From Candidatus Marimicrobium litorale (lineage in GTDB: Bacteria > Pseudomonadota > Gammaproteobacteria > Pseudomonadales > Halieaceae), in contig NZ_SHNO01000001.1 of the NCBI RefSeq assembly GCF_026262645.1, positions 744,001 through 808,000 of the forward strand: 64,000 nucleotides of DNA, given 5' to 3'. The position numbers were made by a program, and so were the translations under genes. Below are positions 27,603-38,247 of the stretch, one piece after another. The notes under the pieces were generated by a model that saw only the letters and a program-made list of their open reading frames with translations, made no database searches and was not told the DNA's origin. Each line of letters starts with the position of its first letter. Position 1 is the first letter of the stretch.

Positions 27603-29250
27603 AAACGCGCTCCTTGAACGGCTCGATTCCGATGCGCCGATAGGTGTCTAAAAAATTTTCCTCTAGCTGCCTTTGACTGAGGTAGGTCGTCAGGATGTTT
27701 TCGATAATGTCCGGCATGTCGTCCTGCTTGAAAGAGGGCCCAAGAATCTTGCCCAGGGAGGCGTCTTTTGCCTGACTGCCTCCAAGGCAGACCTGGTAAA
27801 ATTCTTGGCCTTTTTTATCCACGCCCAGAATACCGATATGACCAATATGGTGATGACCACAGGCATTCATACAGCCACTGATATTGAGCTCAATGGGGCC
27901 TAGATCGTGTAGGTAGTCAATGTCATCGAAGCGAGTTTGTATCGCTTCCGCCACGGGTATGGATTTGGCGTTAGCAAGAGCGCAGAAGTCACCACCCGGG
28001 CAGCAGATCATATCCGTGAGTAGGCCGATATTGGCGGTCGCCAGATCAGCTGACTGCAGATTCTGCCACAGAGTATAGAGGTCTGATACAGGAACATCCG
28101 CCAGTACGAGATTTTGCTGGTGTGTGGTGCGCAATTCACCAAAAGAATACTTATCGGCCAGACCTGCTACCAGCTCCATCTGTTCAGCGGTTATATCGCC
28201 GGGGGTGTAGCCAGTTGATTTGAGCGATAGGGTTACAATACGATACCCCGGCACTCTGTGATCTTCAGTATTATGCGTTACCCACTGTTTAAAAATTCCA
28301 TCACGCTCGCACTCTCCGTGGAGTATGGCGCTGGTTTCACCTGCGTCGAAAGCGCTGTAATCGGGAGCCCGAAAAGAGGCCCTGGCCTTCTCGAATACGG
28401 CATCGTGTAGGGTCGAGGGGCCTTCTTTTGTTGCTTCCCATTCCTTCTCTACCGCCTCCCGGAAAGCTGCTATTCCCATTGCTTTAACCAGTATCTTAAT
28501 GCGAGCTTTGTATTTGTTGTCGCGGCGCCCGTGCTGATTATAGACACGGAGAATTGCCTCCAAGTATGTCAGCATGTGCTTTTTATCCAGCCATTCGCAG
28601 ATGACGGAGCCGATTACAGGTGTTCGGCCGAGGCCGCCGCCAACCAGAACTTTTAAGCCGATCTCGTTGCTGTCATTGGTTACCAGTTCGATGCCCACGT
28701 CGTGATTGCGTATAGCGGCCCTGTCCTCTTCCGTGCCGCAGACGGCGATCTTGAATTTACGGGGCAAGAACGCGAACTCTGGATGCAGGGTCGACCACTG
28801 GCGAATAATTTCGCAGTACGGCCGGGGATCCTGCAGTTCGTCGCAGGCGACGCCGGCAAATTGGTCTGTTGTGGTATTGCGAATGCAGTTGCCGCTGGTT
28901 TGAATTGCGTGCATTTGTACAGAGGCTAGATCTGCGAGTATGTCCGGGACTTCCGCCACGAGCGGCCAGTTCAACTGGACATTCTGTCGGGTGCTGATAT
29001 GCGCATAGCCTTTGTCGTATACCCGTGATATTTCTGCCAATTTACGCAGCTGGGCGCTACTCATGAGCCCGTAGGGGACTGCGACTCGGAGCATTGGGGC
29101 CAGACGTTGGACATACAAGCCGTTTTGCAGGCGGAGGGGAAGAAATTCCTCTTCCGAGAGTTCTCCCGCTGTATAGCGGTTGGTCTGGTCGCGAAACTGT
29201 GCGACTCGCTCGTCAATAATTTTCTGATCGTGCTGGTCGTAGACGTACAT
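27586..29250 (-). CDS. cysI: Assimilatory sulfite (nitrite/sulfite) reductase, hemoprotein
   Basis: A 554-residue siroheme enzyme that reduces sulfite to sulfide. The siroheme-4Fe-4S ligands are visible as C-x5-C (Cys417 and Cys423) and C-x3-C (Cys460 and Cys464). The internal nitrite/sulfite reductase repeats begin near APMLRVAVPYG. No flavoprotein partner CysJ lies nearby; the DUF934 partner does. Its presence with cysC-sat further along the window shows an assimilatory sulfate route. I prefer sulfite over nitrite as substrate from the DUF934 neighbour. Confidence 0.9.
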   Translation of the reverse strand: MYVYDQHDQKIIDERVAQFRDQTNRYTAGELSEEEFLPLRLQNGLYVQRLAPMLRVAVPYGLMSSAQLRKLAEISRVYDKGYAHISTRQNVQLNWPLVAEVPDILADLASVQMHAIQTSGNCIRNTTTDQFAGVACDELQDPRPYCEIIRQWSTLHPEFAFLPRKFKIAVCGTEEDRAAIRNHDVGIELVTNDSNEIGLKVLVGGGLGRTPVIGSVICEWLDKKHMLTYLEAILRVYNQHGRRDNKYKARIKILVKAMGIAAFREAVEKEWEATKEGPSTLHDAVFEKARASFRAPDYSAFDAGETSAILHGECERDGIFKQWVTHNTEDHRVPGYRIVTLSLKSTGYTPGDITAEQMELVAGLADKYSFGELRTTHQQNLVLADVPVSDLYTLWQNLQSADLATANIGLLTDMICCPGGDFCALANAKSIPVAEAIQTRFDDIDYLHDLGPIELNISGCMNACGHHHIGHIGILGVDKKGQEFYQVCLGGSQAKDASLGKILGPSFKQDDMPDIIENILTTYLSQRQLEENFLDTYRRIGIEPFKERVYAKNN

Positions 29251-29406
29251 TTAGTTGTATGGCTCCAGGAGTGAACGGTTGCACCGCCCGACTTGGCGAA
29301 GCGCTACTTTACCAGAAAAGAGGCGCCTCAAATAGCCATGTTATTCATATGCTTACGCATCAATATCTGGCTCAGACCCTGTTCTTTGCGAGGCTCGTTC
29401 TAGGAC

Positions 29407-29434
29407 TTGGCCGCACGGCAAGAACTGCTATAAT
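29407..29434 (+). promoter_or_regulatory. Sigma-70 promoter for a 40-residue membrane protein gene
   Basis: TTGGCC at 29407-29412, 16-nt spacer, TATAAT at 29429-29434 (perfect -10). It lies 35 bp before the small ORF at 29470 and reads towards it. Confidence 0.7.
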
Positions 29435-29469
29435 GCGCACCGCAGCGACACTGTAGACCGAGGTTTAAG

Positions 29470-29592
29470 ATGGTAGAAAATTCAGATCCGAAGAACATGG
29501 GCGATGGCGTGGCTGATGCAATGGCCACTACGGCTATCATCTCTATTATTGTACTGAGCATGTACATCTGGCTATCCGGTATGCCCTCCTGA
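29470..29592 (+). CDS. 40-residue single-span membrane protein, unknown
   Basis: A short ORF of 40 codons. The first 16 residues are polar (MVENSDPKNMGDGVAD), followed by one hydrophobic helix of about 19 residues (TTAIISIIVLSMYIWLSG). GAGG lies 7 nt before the ATG, and a promoter with a perfect TATAAT box lies upstream. I do not recognise the family. It stands alone on the plus strand between cysI and the DUF2970 gene, both on the minus strand, and is convergent with DUF2970 (25 bp apart). Signals and composition make a real gene likely; function cannot be inferred. Confidence 0.65.
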   Translation: MVENSDPKNMGDGVADAMATTAIISIIVLSMYIWLSGMPS

Positions 29593-29617
29593 TCCTCCCC
29601 GGCTTGTCAGGAGCAGA

Positions 29618-29848
29618 TCAGTGGCCTGACGAGTTGAGCACCAGCGTTACAGCGGTCATGACCGCGGCTATAAACAAAAACGTAAACGTGATGCCAGCGG
29701 CGAGAAAAATGCCGATACGGCCCCGCTTGAAGTCCCGTTCCCGATTCTTACTACTTTGGATGCCCAGAGCGGCAGCCAGCACACTGCCGATCACCTGCAG
29801 TGGTCCGAGAGCATTCTCATCAGCTGACTCGTCTGTAGGGTCTGACAT
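29618..29848 (-). CDS. DUF2970 family small membrane protein
   Basis: A 76-residue protein matching DUF2970: VIGSVLAAALGIQSSKNRER and DFKRGRIGIFLAAGI are the conserved core, with one or two hydrophobic segments (about residues 17-30 and 46-72). Function is not known. It follows metH by 8 bp on the same strand and is probably co-transcribed with it; this pairing is seen in related genomes. Confidence 0.8.
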   Translation of the reverse strand: MSDPTDESADENALGPLQVIGSVLAAALGIQSSKNRERDFKRGRIGIFLAAGITFTFLFIAAVMTAVTLVLNSSGH

Positions 29849-29856
29849 AGCCGTGT

Positions 29857-32800
29857 TCAGTAATCCAGGTTAGGGCGTAGCCAGCGCTCAATCACGTCTA
29901 CTGATTCGTCTTTACGCCTTGCTAGGTCTTCTACCTGGTCGCGGCCAATTTTTCCCACGGCAAAGTAACGTGATTCCGGGTGCGAAAAGTAAAACCCGCT
30001 GACGGAGGCCGCAGGTGTCATCGCGTAATTTTCGGACAACTCTACCCCGCAGGTATTTTCTGCATCCAGCAGTCTGAAGAGTGTTTCCTTCTCCGTATGA
30101 TCCGGACAGGCGGGGTAACCGGGGGCAGGGCGGATGCCCTGGTAACGCTCCCGAATCAAGTCGTCTGCAGCAAGCGCTTCATCCGTGTTGTAACCCCATA
30201 ACTCCTTGCGCACAAGGCGGTGCAGGTATTCAGCAAAAGATTCCGCCAGACGATCCGCGAGCGATTTCAGCAGTATGCTGTTGTAGTCGTCGTGCGCCGC
30301 TTCAAACTTTTTCGCGAGTTCGTCAACGCCGAGTCCTGTCGTGACACAGAAGCCACCGATGTAATCGCGCACTCCTTCGTCAGGGGGAGCTATAAAGTCA
30401 GCAAGGCAGGCATTGCCTTTACCATTTTTATTCGCCTTCTGCTGCCGCAGATGGTGCAGGGTGGCAATACCCTCAGTACGCGATTCATCCGCATAGACCG
30501 TTATATCGTCAGAACCGTTGCGACTGGCTGGCCAGAAGCCGACGGTAGCGCGCGCGGTCAGCCATTTTTCATCAACGATTCGCTTCAGCATGGCCTGAGC
30601 ATCCGCATAGAGATCGCGAGCCTGGACTCCAACGGTATCATCGTCGAGAATCGCAGGGAATTTTCCAGCCAGTTCCCATGTGATAAAAAACGGGGTCCAG
30701 TCGATTGTTTCGATGAGATCCTCAAGCGGGAAATCGTCGAATACTTTCGTTCCTGTAAATGCTGGGCGAGGGGGCGTGTACCCTTGCCAATTCAGGTTGG
30801 TTGCATTCGCTATTGCATCGGAATAGGGAATTTGTTTTTCGCCAGGCCTGCGGTTGGCAACCCGCTCACGCACTTGCTCGTATTCGACTAATAGCTCCTC
30901 GACGTACTTGGCTTTTCCTCTGCCCATTAGCTGGGTAGCAACAGCTACGCTGCGAGAGGCATCGGGTACGTAGACGATCGCTTCCTTGTCGTACTGAGGT
31001 GAAATCTTGACCGCAGTATGCGCTTTTGATGTGGTCGCGCCACCGATCAACAAAGGTACTTCAAAATTCAGGCGCTGCATTTCACTTGCAACATGCACCA
31101 TTTCATCAAGGGATGGCGTAATCAATCCGCTCAAGCCAACAATATCTACCTCTTCTTCTGCAGCTGCCTGCAGAATTTTCTCACAGGGCACCATGACGCC
31201 TAGATCGATAACCTCGTAATTGTTGCACTGTAAGACGATTCCCACGATATTCTTGCCAATATCATGTACATCGCCTTTGACGGTTGCCATCAATATTTTT
31301 CCGTTGCTCGATTTTCCGTCCCCTTTTTCTTCTTCAATAAAGGGTTGAAGGTGCGCCACTGCTTGCTTCATAACGCGCGCGCTTTTGACCACCTGGGGCA
31401 GAAACATTTTGCCCGATCCGAATAAGTCCCCCACTATATTCATACCATCCATCAGAGGCCCTTCGATCACTTCGATCGGTCGATCGAACTTCAGTCTCGC
31501 CTCCTCTGCGTCTTCAACTATCCACGTTGTAACCCCTTTCACCAAAGCATGGGCAAGACGCTTCTCCACGCTTTGCTCTCGCCAGCTAAGATCTTCGACG
31601 CGGCTCTCGCTACTACCGCTTCCTCTGTAGTTTTCGGCAACTTCCAGCAGACGTTCCGTACCATCGTCCCGTCGATTCAGAATGACATCCTCGACAGCTT
31701 CACGCAGATCCTCGGGCAGGTCGTCGTAGACCGCCAGTTGGCCGGCGTTGACGATTCCCATGTCCATGCCAGCCTTGATCGCGTGATAAAGAAATACTGA
31801 ATGGATGGCTTCACGTACGGCGTTGTTGCCACGAAAAGAAAACGAAACGTTGGATACACCACCTGAAACAAGCGCGCCGGGTAGTTCTGCTTTGATGTAG
31901 CGAGTGCCCTCAATAAAGTCTACGGCGTAGTTGTTGTGCTCTTCGATACCTGTTGCGACCGCAAAAATGTTAGGGTCGAAAATAATGTCGTTCGGATTAA
32001 AGCCAAGTTTCTCGAGCAGCAGGTCATAGCTGCGCTTGCAAATTTCCTTGCGTCGCCCCAGCGTATCCGCTTGGCCATCCTCGTCGAAAGCCATAACAAC
32101 AACCGCTGCGCCATAGCGCTGGCAGAGCCTTGCCTGGTCGAGAAACTCCTCTTCGCCGGCCTTGAGGCTGATCGAATTGACAACGGCTTTACCCTGGATG
32201 CACTTCAGGCCTGACTCGATGACGTTCCACTTGGAGGAATCAACCATGATGGGCACGCGGGATATATCCGGCTCTGACGCGAGCAGGTTGAGAAACTTCA
32301 CCATGGCGCCTTCGGAATCCAGCATGCCCTCATCCATATTGATATCGAGGATTTGTGCGCCATTTTCGACTTGGTCTCTGGCGACTTCGAGGGCTTCATC
32401 ATATTCCTCTTCCAGAATGAGCCGTTTAAAACGCGCAGAGCCCGTAACGTTGCAGCGCTCCCCTATGTTTACGAAGAGGCTGTCTGCCGTGATATTGAAC
32501 GCTTCCAGTCCGCTGAGCCGACAGGCACCTTCATGGCTTGGCAACGGGCGGGGAGTGACGTTCTCACACGCATGTGCGATAGCGCGAATATGATCCGGAG
32601 TGGTGCCGCAGCAGCCGCCGGCAAGGTTTAAAAACCCACGGGTGGCAATTTCTGCGAAGTCTTTCTCCATAATATCCGGGGTTTCGTCGAATTCACCGAA
32701 GGCATTAGGCAGCCCGGCATTGAGGTGAGCACTGAAATAGCAATCGCTGGCGCGGGACAGATCCTCGATGAAGGGGCGTATATCTCGATAGGGGCGGCCA

Positions 32801-33549
32801 CAGTTACTTCCGACAATAAGTGGCTTGCCATGCGCAACGGCATTCCAGAAAGCCTCAGGATTCTGTCCGGACAGTACGCGGCCACTTATGTCAGGAAACG
32901 TAACAGAAATCATTAGCGGTAGTTCGTGAGCAAGTTCTTCAAACACTGACTTGACGGCGAATACCGCGGCTTTGGCATTCAGGGTATCGAAGATCGTCTC
33001 GATCATGATCAAGTCTGCACCGCCTTCGATGAGCCCGCGTGTCGCCGCAGCATAGTCTGCTTGCAGCGTGTCGAAACTGATGCTGCGCGCGCCCGGGTCG
33101 TTCACATCAGGGGAGATCGATGCTGTTTTTGGGGTGGGTCCCAGGACGCCGGCCACAAAGCGAGGCTGCGCGGGTGTTTTGGCAGTTACCTCGTCAGCCA
33201 CCTGTCGCGCAATGCGTGCAGAGGTCACATTTTGTTCGTAGGCAATGTCACTGAGATTGTAATCAGACTGAGCAACTATGGTGCTGCCAAAGGTGTTGGT
33301 TTCTATGATGTCTGCGCCGGCGTCCAGATACGCCCTGTGTATTTTCGCAATAATGTCCGGGCGAACCAGACTCAGCAGTTCATTGTTTCCCTTTAGGTCT
33401 GAGCCGTGATTGGCGAAGCGCTCACCCCGGTAGTCCGCTTCTCCAAGCTTTTCAGCCTGGATCATAGTACCCATGGCGCCATCAATGATGAGGATGCGTT
33501 CTTTCAGCGCCTGTTCCAGGCGCCCGGGCTTTCTACTCTCGATCGGCAT
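29857..33549 (-). CDS. metH: Cobalamin-dependent methionine synthase
   Basis: A 1230-residue modular enzyme that transfers a methyl group from methyltetrahydrofolate to homocysteine through cobalamin. In order: homocysteine domain ([13 protein letters not shown]; zinc ligands in SNCG and [10 protein letters not shown]), pterin domain ([17 protein letters not shown]), the cobalamin cap and Rossmann domain with the axial His in [12 protein letters not shown] near residue 760, and the AdoMet reactivation domain ([12 protein letters not shown]). Length equals E. coli MetH (1227). I start at ATG 33549, preceded by AAAGGAA; the frame extends 12 codons further up. Confidence 0.97.
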   Translation of the reverse strand: MPIESRKPGRLEQALKERILIIDGAMGTMIQAEKLGEADYRGERFANHGSDLKGNNELLSLVRPDIIAKIHRAYLDAGADIIETNTFGSTIVAQSDYNLSDIAYEQNVTSARIARQVADEVTAKTPAQPRFVAGVLGPTPKTASISPDVNDPGARSISFDTLQADYAAATRGLIEGGADLIMIETIFDTLNAKAAVFAVKSVFEELAHELPLMISVTFPDISGRVLSGQNPEAFWNAVAHGKPLIVGSNCGRPYRDIRPFIEDLSRASDCYFSAHLNAGLPNAFGEFDETPDIMEKDFAEIATRGFLNLAGGCCGTTPDHIRAIAHACENVTPRPLPSHEGACRLSGLEAFNITADSLFVNIGERCNVTGSARFKRLILEEEYDEALEVARDQVENGAQILDINMDEGMLDSEGAMVKFLNLLASEPDISRVPIMVDSSKWNVIESGLKCIQGKAVVNSISLKAGEEEFLDQARLCQRYGAAVVVMAFDEDGQADTLGRRKEICKRSYDLLLEKLGFNPNDIIFDPNIFAVATGIEEHNNYAVDFIEGTRYIKAELPGALVSGGVSNVSFSFRGNNAVREAIHSVFLYHAIKAGMDMGIVNAGQLAVYDDLPEDLREAVEDVILNRRDDGTERLLEVAENYRGSGSSESRVEDLSWREQSVEKRLAHALVKGVTTWIVEDAEEARLKFDRPIEVIEGPLMDGMNIVGDLFGSGKMFLPQVVKSARVMKQAVAHLQPFIEEEKGDGKSSNGKILMATVKGDVHDIGKNIVGIVLQCNNYEVIDLGVMVPCEKILQAAAEEEVDIVGLSGLITPSLDEMVHVASEMQRLNFEVPLLIGGATTSKAHTAVKISPQYDKEAIVYVPDASRSVAVATQLMGRGKAKYVEELLVEYEQVRERVANRRPGEKQIPYSDAIANATNLNWQGYTPPRPAFTGTKVFDDFPLEDLIETIDWTPFFITWELAGKFPAILDDDTVGVQARDLYADAQAMLKRIVDEKWLTARATVGFWPASRNGSDDITVYADESRTEGIATLHHLRQQKANKNGKGNACLADFIAPPDEGVRDYIGGFCVTTGLGVDELAKKFEAAHDDYNSILLKSLADRLAESFAEYLHRLVRKELWGYNTDEALAADDLIRERYQGIRPAPGYPACPDHTEKETLFRLLDAENTCGVELSENYAMTPAASVSGFYFSHPESRYFAVGKIGRDQVEDLARRKDESVDVIERWLRPNLDY

Positions 33550-33714
33550 GATATTCCTTTTAAAGTTTGTCAGAAAAGCGCCCATGCTTTCCCGAAAAAG
33601 CCAATGATTTTAACAGATTATGAGAGCCAAGAAACAATGTATGGCCTATAGCCTCACACTTTTGAGACAACTTTGATACAATACCTGACTAAATCACTCA
33701 GGTAGCACGTTACC

Positions 33715-34290
33715 ATGATTACTATTACCGATTCTGCCCAGGATTACTTAGCCGAATTATTGACGAAACAGGAGGATGCCCTGGGCGTGCGCGTGTTCAT
33801 CAACCAGCCCGGTACTGCGCGTGCGGAGACCTGTATCGCCTATTGCCGCGAGGGTGACTTGCAAGAGGGTGACGACGTCGTAGAGCTGGAGAAATTCAAG
33901 GTCTGGTACGAGGCTAGCAGTCTGCCCTATCTTGAGGACGCTCTGGTCGACTACTCAAAAGATCGCATGGGTGGGCAGCTTACGATCAAGGCGCCCAACG
34001 CGAAAATGCCGCGCGTGGATGCCGATAGCCCAATGGAAGATCGCGTTAATTACGTACTGTATAACGAGGTTAACCCCGCCCTTGCAGCGCACGGAGGGGA
34101 AGTCAGCCTGGTGGAAATTACCGATGATATGTTTGCTGTTTTGCAGTTCGGCGGTGGTTGTCAGGGCTGCAGTGCTGTCGATGAGACGTTAAAAGGCGGC
34201 GTTGAAAAAACGTTGCTGGAACAATTACCCCAGCTGGCAGGTGTGAGGGATATGACGGACCACAGCGATACGTCAAAGGCGTACTATTAA
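33715..34290 (+). CDS. nfuA: Fe-S biogenesis protein NfuA
   Basis: A 191-residue iron-sulfur carrier that delivers 4Fe-4S clusters to apoproteins. The N-terminal half is a degenerate A-type scaffold domain without its cysteines; the C-terminal Nfu domain has the cluster ligands Cys149 and Cys152 in [20 protein letters not shown]. Length and domain order match E. coli NfuA (191). It is divergent from metH, 165 bp apart, an arrangement also found in Pseudomonas. Confidence 0.95.
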   Translation: MITITDSAQDYLAELLTKQEDALGVRVFINQPGTARAETCIAYCREGDLQEGDDVVELEKFKVWYEASSLPYLEDALVDYSKDRMGGQLTIKAPNAKMPRVDADSPMEDRVNYVLYNEVNPALAAHGGEVSLVEITDDMFAVLQFGGGCQGCSAVDETLKGGVEKTLLEQLPQLAGVRDMTDHSDTSKAYY

Positions 34291-34350
34291 CCACTGCCTC
34301 GCTATGATGAACGGTTAGCCGTGACATCTCCTGGGCGTCAGGAAATAAAG

Positions 34351-35424
34351 CTACGTGAGACGCTGTGGCAAGGCATCGCGAAGTGTGTCCCGCAAGTTGC
34401 GCAAGCTGGCCTCGGTGGTATCCCAATCAATACACCCGTCCGTTACCGACACACCGTATTCAAGTTCTGAAAGATTGGCTGGAATGGCCTGGTTGCCCGC
34501 TTTCAGGTTGCTCTCTACCATTAGGCCGACTATAGAACGGTTGCCTTCCAATATCTGATTTGCCACGTTATCCACCACAAGTGGCTGTAATTCCGGTTGC
34601 TTACTGGAATTAGCATGGCTGCAGTCCACCATAATATTGTTGGCTACACCGGCTTTGTCCAGCGCGTCCTCACACAGCTTGATGTGCACTGAATCGTAGT
34701 TAGGCCCTTGGGAGCCACCGCGCAGTACGATATGGCCATAGGCATTTCCTCGCGTGGTAAACACAGAGACTTGTCCCTGGCTGTTAATGCCGAGGAATCG
34801 ATGGGGTCTGGCAACCGAGTTCAGCGCGTTGGTTGCCACCGTCAGTCCGCCATCAGTGCCGTTTTTGAATCCCACGGGGCTGGACAGGCCGCTGGCCATC
34901 TCCCGATGCGTCTGGGATTCGGTTGTTCGAGCGCCAATGGCGGTCCAGCTGATCAGGTCTTGCAGGTACTGGGGTGAAATCGGATCCAATGCCTCAGTCG
35001 AGGTGGGGAGGCCCATCTCAAGAATATCCAACAGCAGTCTGCGGCCGATATGCAGTCCCTCTTCAATCTTGAACGAGTCGTCGAGGTGAGGGTCGTTGAC
35101 CAGCCCCTTCCATCCCACAGTGGTTCGGGGCTTTTCAAAGTAAACGCGCATTATAATATACAGCGTGTCCGACAGTTCATCCGCAAGGGCTTTGAGGCGG
35201 CGTGCATAGTCAAGTGCCGCCTGTGGGTCATGGATGGAGCAGGGGCCCACCACCACGAATATGCGGTGATCCTTGCGATCCAGAATCGCTTGAATGACCT
35301 CGCGACTTCCTGCCAGAGTGCGCTGCACATCCTTGGACATAGGCAGGGCCGTTTTCAGTTTCGCCGGCGTAATCAATACGTCCTGAGAGGTGACGTTGAC
35401 ATTGTGTACTTCGATGTTGCTCAT
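34351..35424 (-). CDS. 3-deoxy-7-phosphoheptulonate synthase (DAHP synthase, type I)
   Basis: A 357-residue enzyme that joins phosphoenolpyruvate and erythrose 4-phosphate in the first step of aromatic amino acid synthesis. VVVGPCSIHDP, MRVYFEKPRTTVGWKGL, GFKNGTDGGL and DCSHANSSKQ are typical of the AroF/AroG/AroH class. I cannot tell from sequence which aromatic amino acid inhibits it, so no aroF/G/H symbol is given. It is convergent with nfuA and divergent from the nuclease gene. Confidence 0.94.
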   Translation of the reverse strand: MSNIEVHNVNVTSQDVLITPAKLKTALPMSKDVQRTLAGSREVIQAILDRKDHRIFVVVGPCSIHDPQAALDYARRLKALADELSDTLYIIMRVYFEKPRTTVGWKGLVNDPHLDDSFKIEEGLHIGRRLLLDILEMGLPTSTEALDPISPQYLQDLISWTAIGARTTESQTHREMASGLSSPVGFKNGTDGGLTVATNALNSVARPHRFLGINSQGQVSVFTTRGNAYGHIVLRGGSQGPNYDSVHIKLCEDALDKAGVANNIMVDCSHANSSKQPELQPLVVDNVANQILEGNRSIVGLMVESNLKAGNQAIPANLSELEYGVSVTDGCIDWDTTEASLRNLRDTLRDALPQRLT

Positions 35425-35562
35425 TGGTGCTTACCTGATAAAGTGATTTCTCTGGCAGAGTCACGTGCTAACCGATACCGTGAGGCTCTGCGCGAGGGGG
35501 CGCATTTTATAGCAGTATTCGTCCTTTGTGTAGGGACACAGACACGGGCAGGGAGAAAGTAT

Positions 35563-38247
35563 TTGAGCGATCGCCTTTACGACATTGCATTACTTGAGCC
35601 CTTCATCGCACGGGGCTGCACTCTCATAACTCCCAACCAGCGCCTTGCGCGACGTATACGAACCGAGTGGGACAGGCAGCAGGCTGAGCAGGGAAATTTG
35701 ACCTGGCCTCGCCTGCCAGTCTATCCACTGGCAAGTTGGCTACTGGACCGTTGGCAACAGGCTGTGGCCAGTGGTGAATTGCCACCGCAGCTATTGCTTG
35801 AGTCTGGGCCAATACTGCAAGTTTGGCGACATGTCATCAAGGAGTCCGCGGCCCGCACTGACTCCTACCACTTACTGCGCGCAGACGATGCTGCAGAACT
35901 AGCTGAGCAGGCCCGACAAAATCTGTGCTTGTGGCGGGTTGAGTGGCGGCAGGGCGCACTGCGTGAAGAGTTCGAACAGGAAACCGACAGCCGTATCTAC
36001 TGGTCTTGGCTAGAGGCGTTCGAGCAGACTCTGCGTGACTCCGGTCAGGTGACTGCAACTGACTGTGCCGAAGCGCTTTTGACGCTGCCGGAAAAGGCGC
36101 GCGAGAGCGTGGCGCCGGTGGTGTTGGTGGAGTGTGGTGAGCTGACGCCTCTGCACCGTGCAGTCCTTGAACATACCTGTCCATCAATAGAGTCTGCGCC
36201 CTTGCCTTCGCGCCGCGCCGAGCGCCTGCTGCACGAATTCCGAGACCGTCGGGAAGAGTTGCAGGCTGTGTCTCACTGGGCGGTGCAAAGAGTACGTCAG
36301 GACCCCCACCAGACGATCGGCATAGTGACTGGCGATAGTGCGTCCGAGCAGGTGGCCCTCGAATATCTGTTGCGACGTGAGTTCGGTTGCCTCGGTGATA
36401 ATTACGACGCGCTGCCGGTGAACTTTTCCAGCGGAATACCCCTGTCTCAGACGCCTCTGGTGAGGGATGCCCTTGCGGTGCTGTCCCTCGCGCTGAGACA
36501 CACAAATGTCGGTCAGGTGAGCCGACTGTTGAAATCACGCTTTCTTGACCTTCCCGATGCCGGCGGTTCGCTGGCGCAACTATTTTTGGCCCGACTGTAT
36601 GATCTCGGCAGGGAGCAATTAGACGTGTCTGAGCTGCGCTTTCATGCATGCGAAACCCGTCTTGCTGAGCATCGTGGTTTGCGGTTGGGCGAGAACCTTC
36701 TTGCTATGTACCGCATGGCAGAGTTGAAGCAGCCGGCACTGCCCTCCGTTTGGGTGAGTCGATACAGAACCATACTGGGGCTGTGGGGTTGGCCCGGCAA
36801 AGGGCTCGACTCCCTGGAGTATCAGCAGATGGAATCGTGGGGGCGGATACTCGATACGTTCCGGGGCTTTGACGCGGTCTGTGGCCCGCTGGCTTACTCT
36901 GATGCCTTATCCTTGTTGCGTGATACGTGTTTGCGTGGCGTCTCCCACCCACAAACGGTCGATGCGGGTGTTCAGGTGCTTGGGCCGCTGGAGGCGGCCG
37001 GGCTTAGCTTCGACCACCTCTGGGTGATCGGCGTGCAAGCCTCCGCGTGGCCTGCAGCGGCTCGCCCTAATCCTTTTTTACCGATCCGGCTGCAAGTGCG
37101 ACACGCAATGCCCCGCGCCACTGCAGAGCATGAGTGGGAGTTCGCCCGTGGCCGAATGGCACAGTATTTACGCAGTTGTAGCACCGTTCACGCCAGCTAC
37201 AGCGCCTTTGTAGACGGCGTGGCGGACCGCGCCAGCCCGCTGTTGCAGGAATTTGCAGACACGCCCATCGAGGCGCTTCCGGCTGTCACTGGCGGCTGGC
37301 TGGCGGCGCAACAGCGGGGCCGCCTGACGTGTGAAGACGACTCCCATGCGCCCCCACTGGACCCCATGGTAGTTGTGCGTGGCGGGAGTAGTTTACTGGA
37401 GGCGCAGTCAAACTGTCCTTTCTCGGCGTTTGCGCGCCAGCGCTTGAGCGCTGCCCCCATAGGGACTTCCAGTATTGGACTATCGGCTGCAGATCGGGGC
37501 ACCCTGCTGCATGAGGCGCTCTACGTGTTATGGGGTGAGCTGGAGGATCACCAGGGCCTCGCTGCACTGCATGCCGCGGCCCAGGATGCAGCGATCTCTC
37601 GAGCCGTAGAGGCCGCTGTCCGGGGCGGTCGGCGTAAGATGGGGCCGGCACTCAGTGAGTCGTTTTGGGCGCTTGAATCGGAGCGCATGGCGACTTTGCT
37701 GCAGGAGTGGCTTGCGATCGAGCGACAGCGTGGCGCGTTCAAGGTGGCTGCACGCGAGCATTTACTGGAATTGAAGCTGGATCGGTTGCAACTCAAACTG
37801 CGTGTCGACCGAATAGATGAATTGCCAGACGGTGGCCGAGTGATCATCGACTACAAGTCATCCAAATCCAAAATCAGCGACTGGATGGGCGAGAGGCCCG
37901 CAAGACCGCAATTGCTGCTTTACGGGGTAGCGGAGCCGGAGTCGACTGCGGCTCTGAGCTTCGCACAGCTGCGCCCCGGCGAGTGCCGTTACGTGGGACT
38001 GGGGCGGGTGGAGGCGGCAAAGGGTATAAAAACAGATCTTGGTGCCGCGCAGAAGGCAGGCATGCTTGTTGAGAACTGGGAGGAATTAAACGCCCGCTGG
38101 CGCGAAATACTGGCCGCCCTCGCAGATGATTTTCTGTCGGGCAACGCAGCGGTAGACCCCCTGTCAGCGTCGACCTGCACCTGGTGCGGACTGCAACCCC
38201 TGTGCCGTATAGAGCGAGCAGCGCCCGTGCTGGGGGAGGGCGTATGA
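35563..38247 (+). CDS. AddB-like PD-(D/E)XK nuclease, probable DNA repair protein
   Basis: An 894-residue protein of the RecB-nuclease superfamily. The C-terminal nuclease shows GTLLHEALYVLW and VIIDYKSSKSK (the D-x-K motif). Four cysteines match an AddB-type iron-sulfur staple: one before the nuclease core (SNCPFSAFARQ, near residue 617) and three near the end (TCTWCGLQPLC, near residues 872, 875 and 881). The N-terminal half resembles a degenerate helicase fold (TLITPNQRLARRIRTEW) without a clear Walker A. The frame is open far upstream into the aroG-type gene on the other strand; I choose the TTG at 35563, preceded by GGGAGA. It overlaps the helicase gene by 4 bp. Confidence 0.82.
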   Translation: MSDRLYDIALLEPFIARGCTLITPNQRLARRIRTEWDRQQAEQGNLTWPRLPVYPLASWLLDRWQQAVASGELPPQLLLESGPILQVWRHVIKESAARTDSYHLLRADDAAELAEQARQNLCLWRVEWRQGALREEFEQETDSRIYWSWLEAFEQTLRDSGQVTATDCAEALLTLPEKARESVAPVVLVECGELTPLHRAVLEHTCPSIESAPLPSRRAERLLHEFRDRREELQAVSHWAVQRVRQDPHQTIGIVTGDSASEQVALEYLLRREFGCLGDNYDALPVNFSSGIPLSQTPLVRDALAVLSLALRHTNVGQVSRLLKSRFLDLPDAGGSLAQLFLARLYDLGREQLDVSELRFHACETRLAEHRGLRLGENLLAMYRMAELKQPALPSVWVSRYRTILGLWGWPGKGLDSLEYQQMESWGRILDTFRGFDAVCGPLAYSDALSLLRDTCLRGVSHPQTVDAGVQVLGPLEAAGLSFDHLWVIGVQASAWPAAARPNPFLPIRLQVRHAMPRATAEHEWEFARGRMAQYLRSCSTVHASYSAFVDGVADRASPLLQEFADTPIEALPAVTGGWLAAQQRGRLTCEDDSHAPPLDPMVVVRGGSSLLEAQSNCPFSAFARQRLSAAPIGTSSIGLSAADRGTLLHEALYVLWGELEDHQGLAALHAAAQDAAISRAVEAAVRGGRRKMGPALSESFWALESERMATLLQEWLAIERQRGAFKVAAREHLLELKLDRLQLKLRVDRIDELPDGGRVIIDYKSSKSKISDWMGERPARPQLLLYGVAEPESTAALSFAQLRPGECRYVGLGRVEAAKGIKTDLGAAQKAGMLVENWEELNARWREILAALADDFLSGNAAVDPLSASTCTWCGLQPLCRIERAAPVLGEGV

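Noticed and set aside
30220-30891. Plus-strand 223-codon ORF inside metH
   Set aside because: It lies wholly antisense to conserved MetH sequence and has no recognisable motif.
33550-33714. Possible riboswitch (SAM, SAH or cobalamin) before metH
   Set aside because: The metH-nfuA gap is only 165 bp and must hold two promoters. I saw no conserved cobalamin box or SAM/SAH aptamer features.
35837-36649. Minus-strand 270-codon ORF inside the AddB-like gene
   Set aside because: Pro/Arg/Ala-rich antisense translation of GC-rich coding DNA; no domain.
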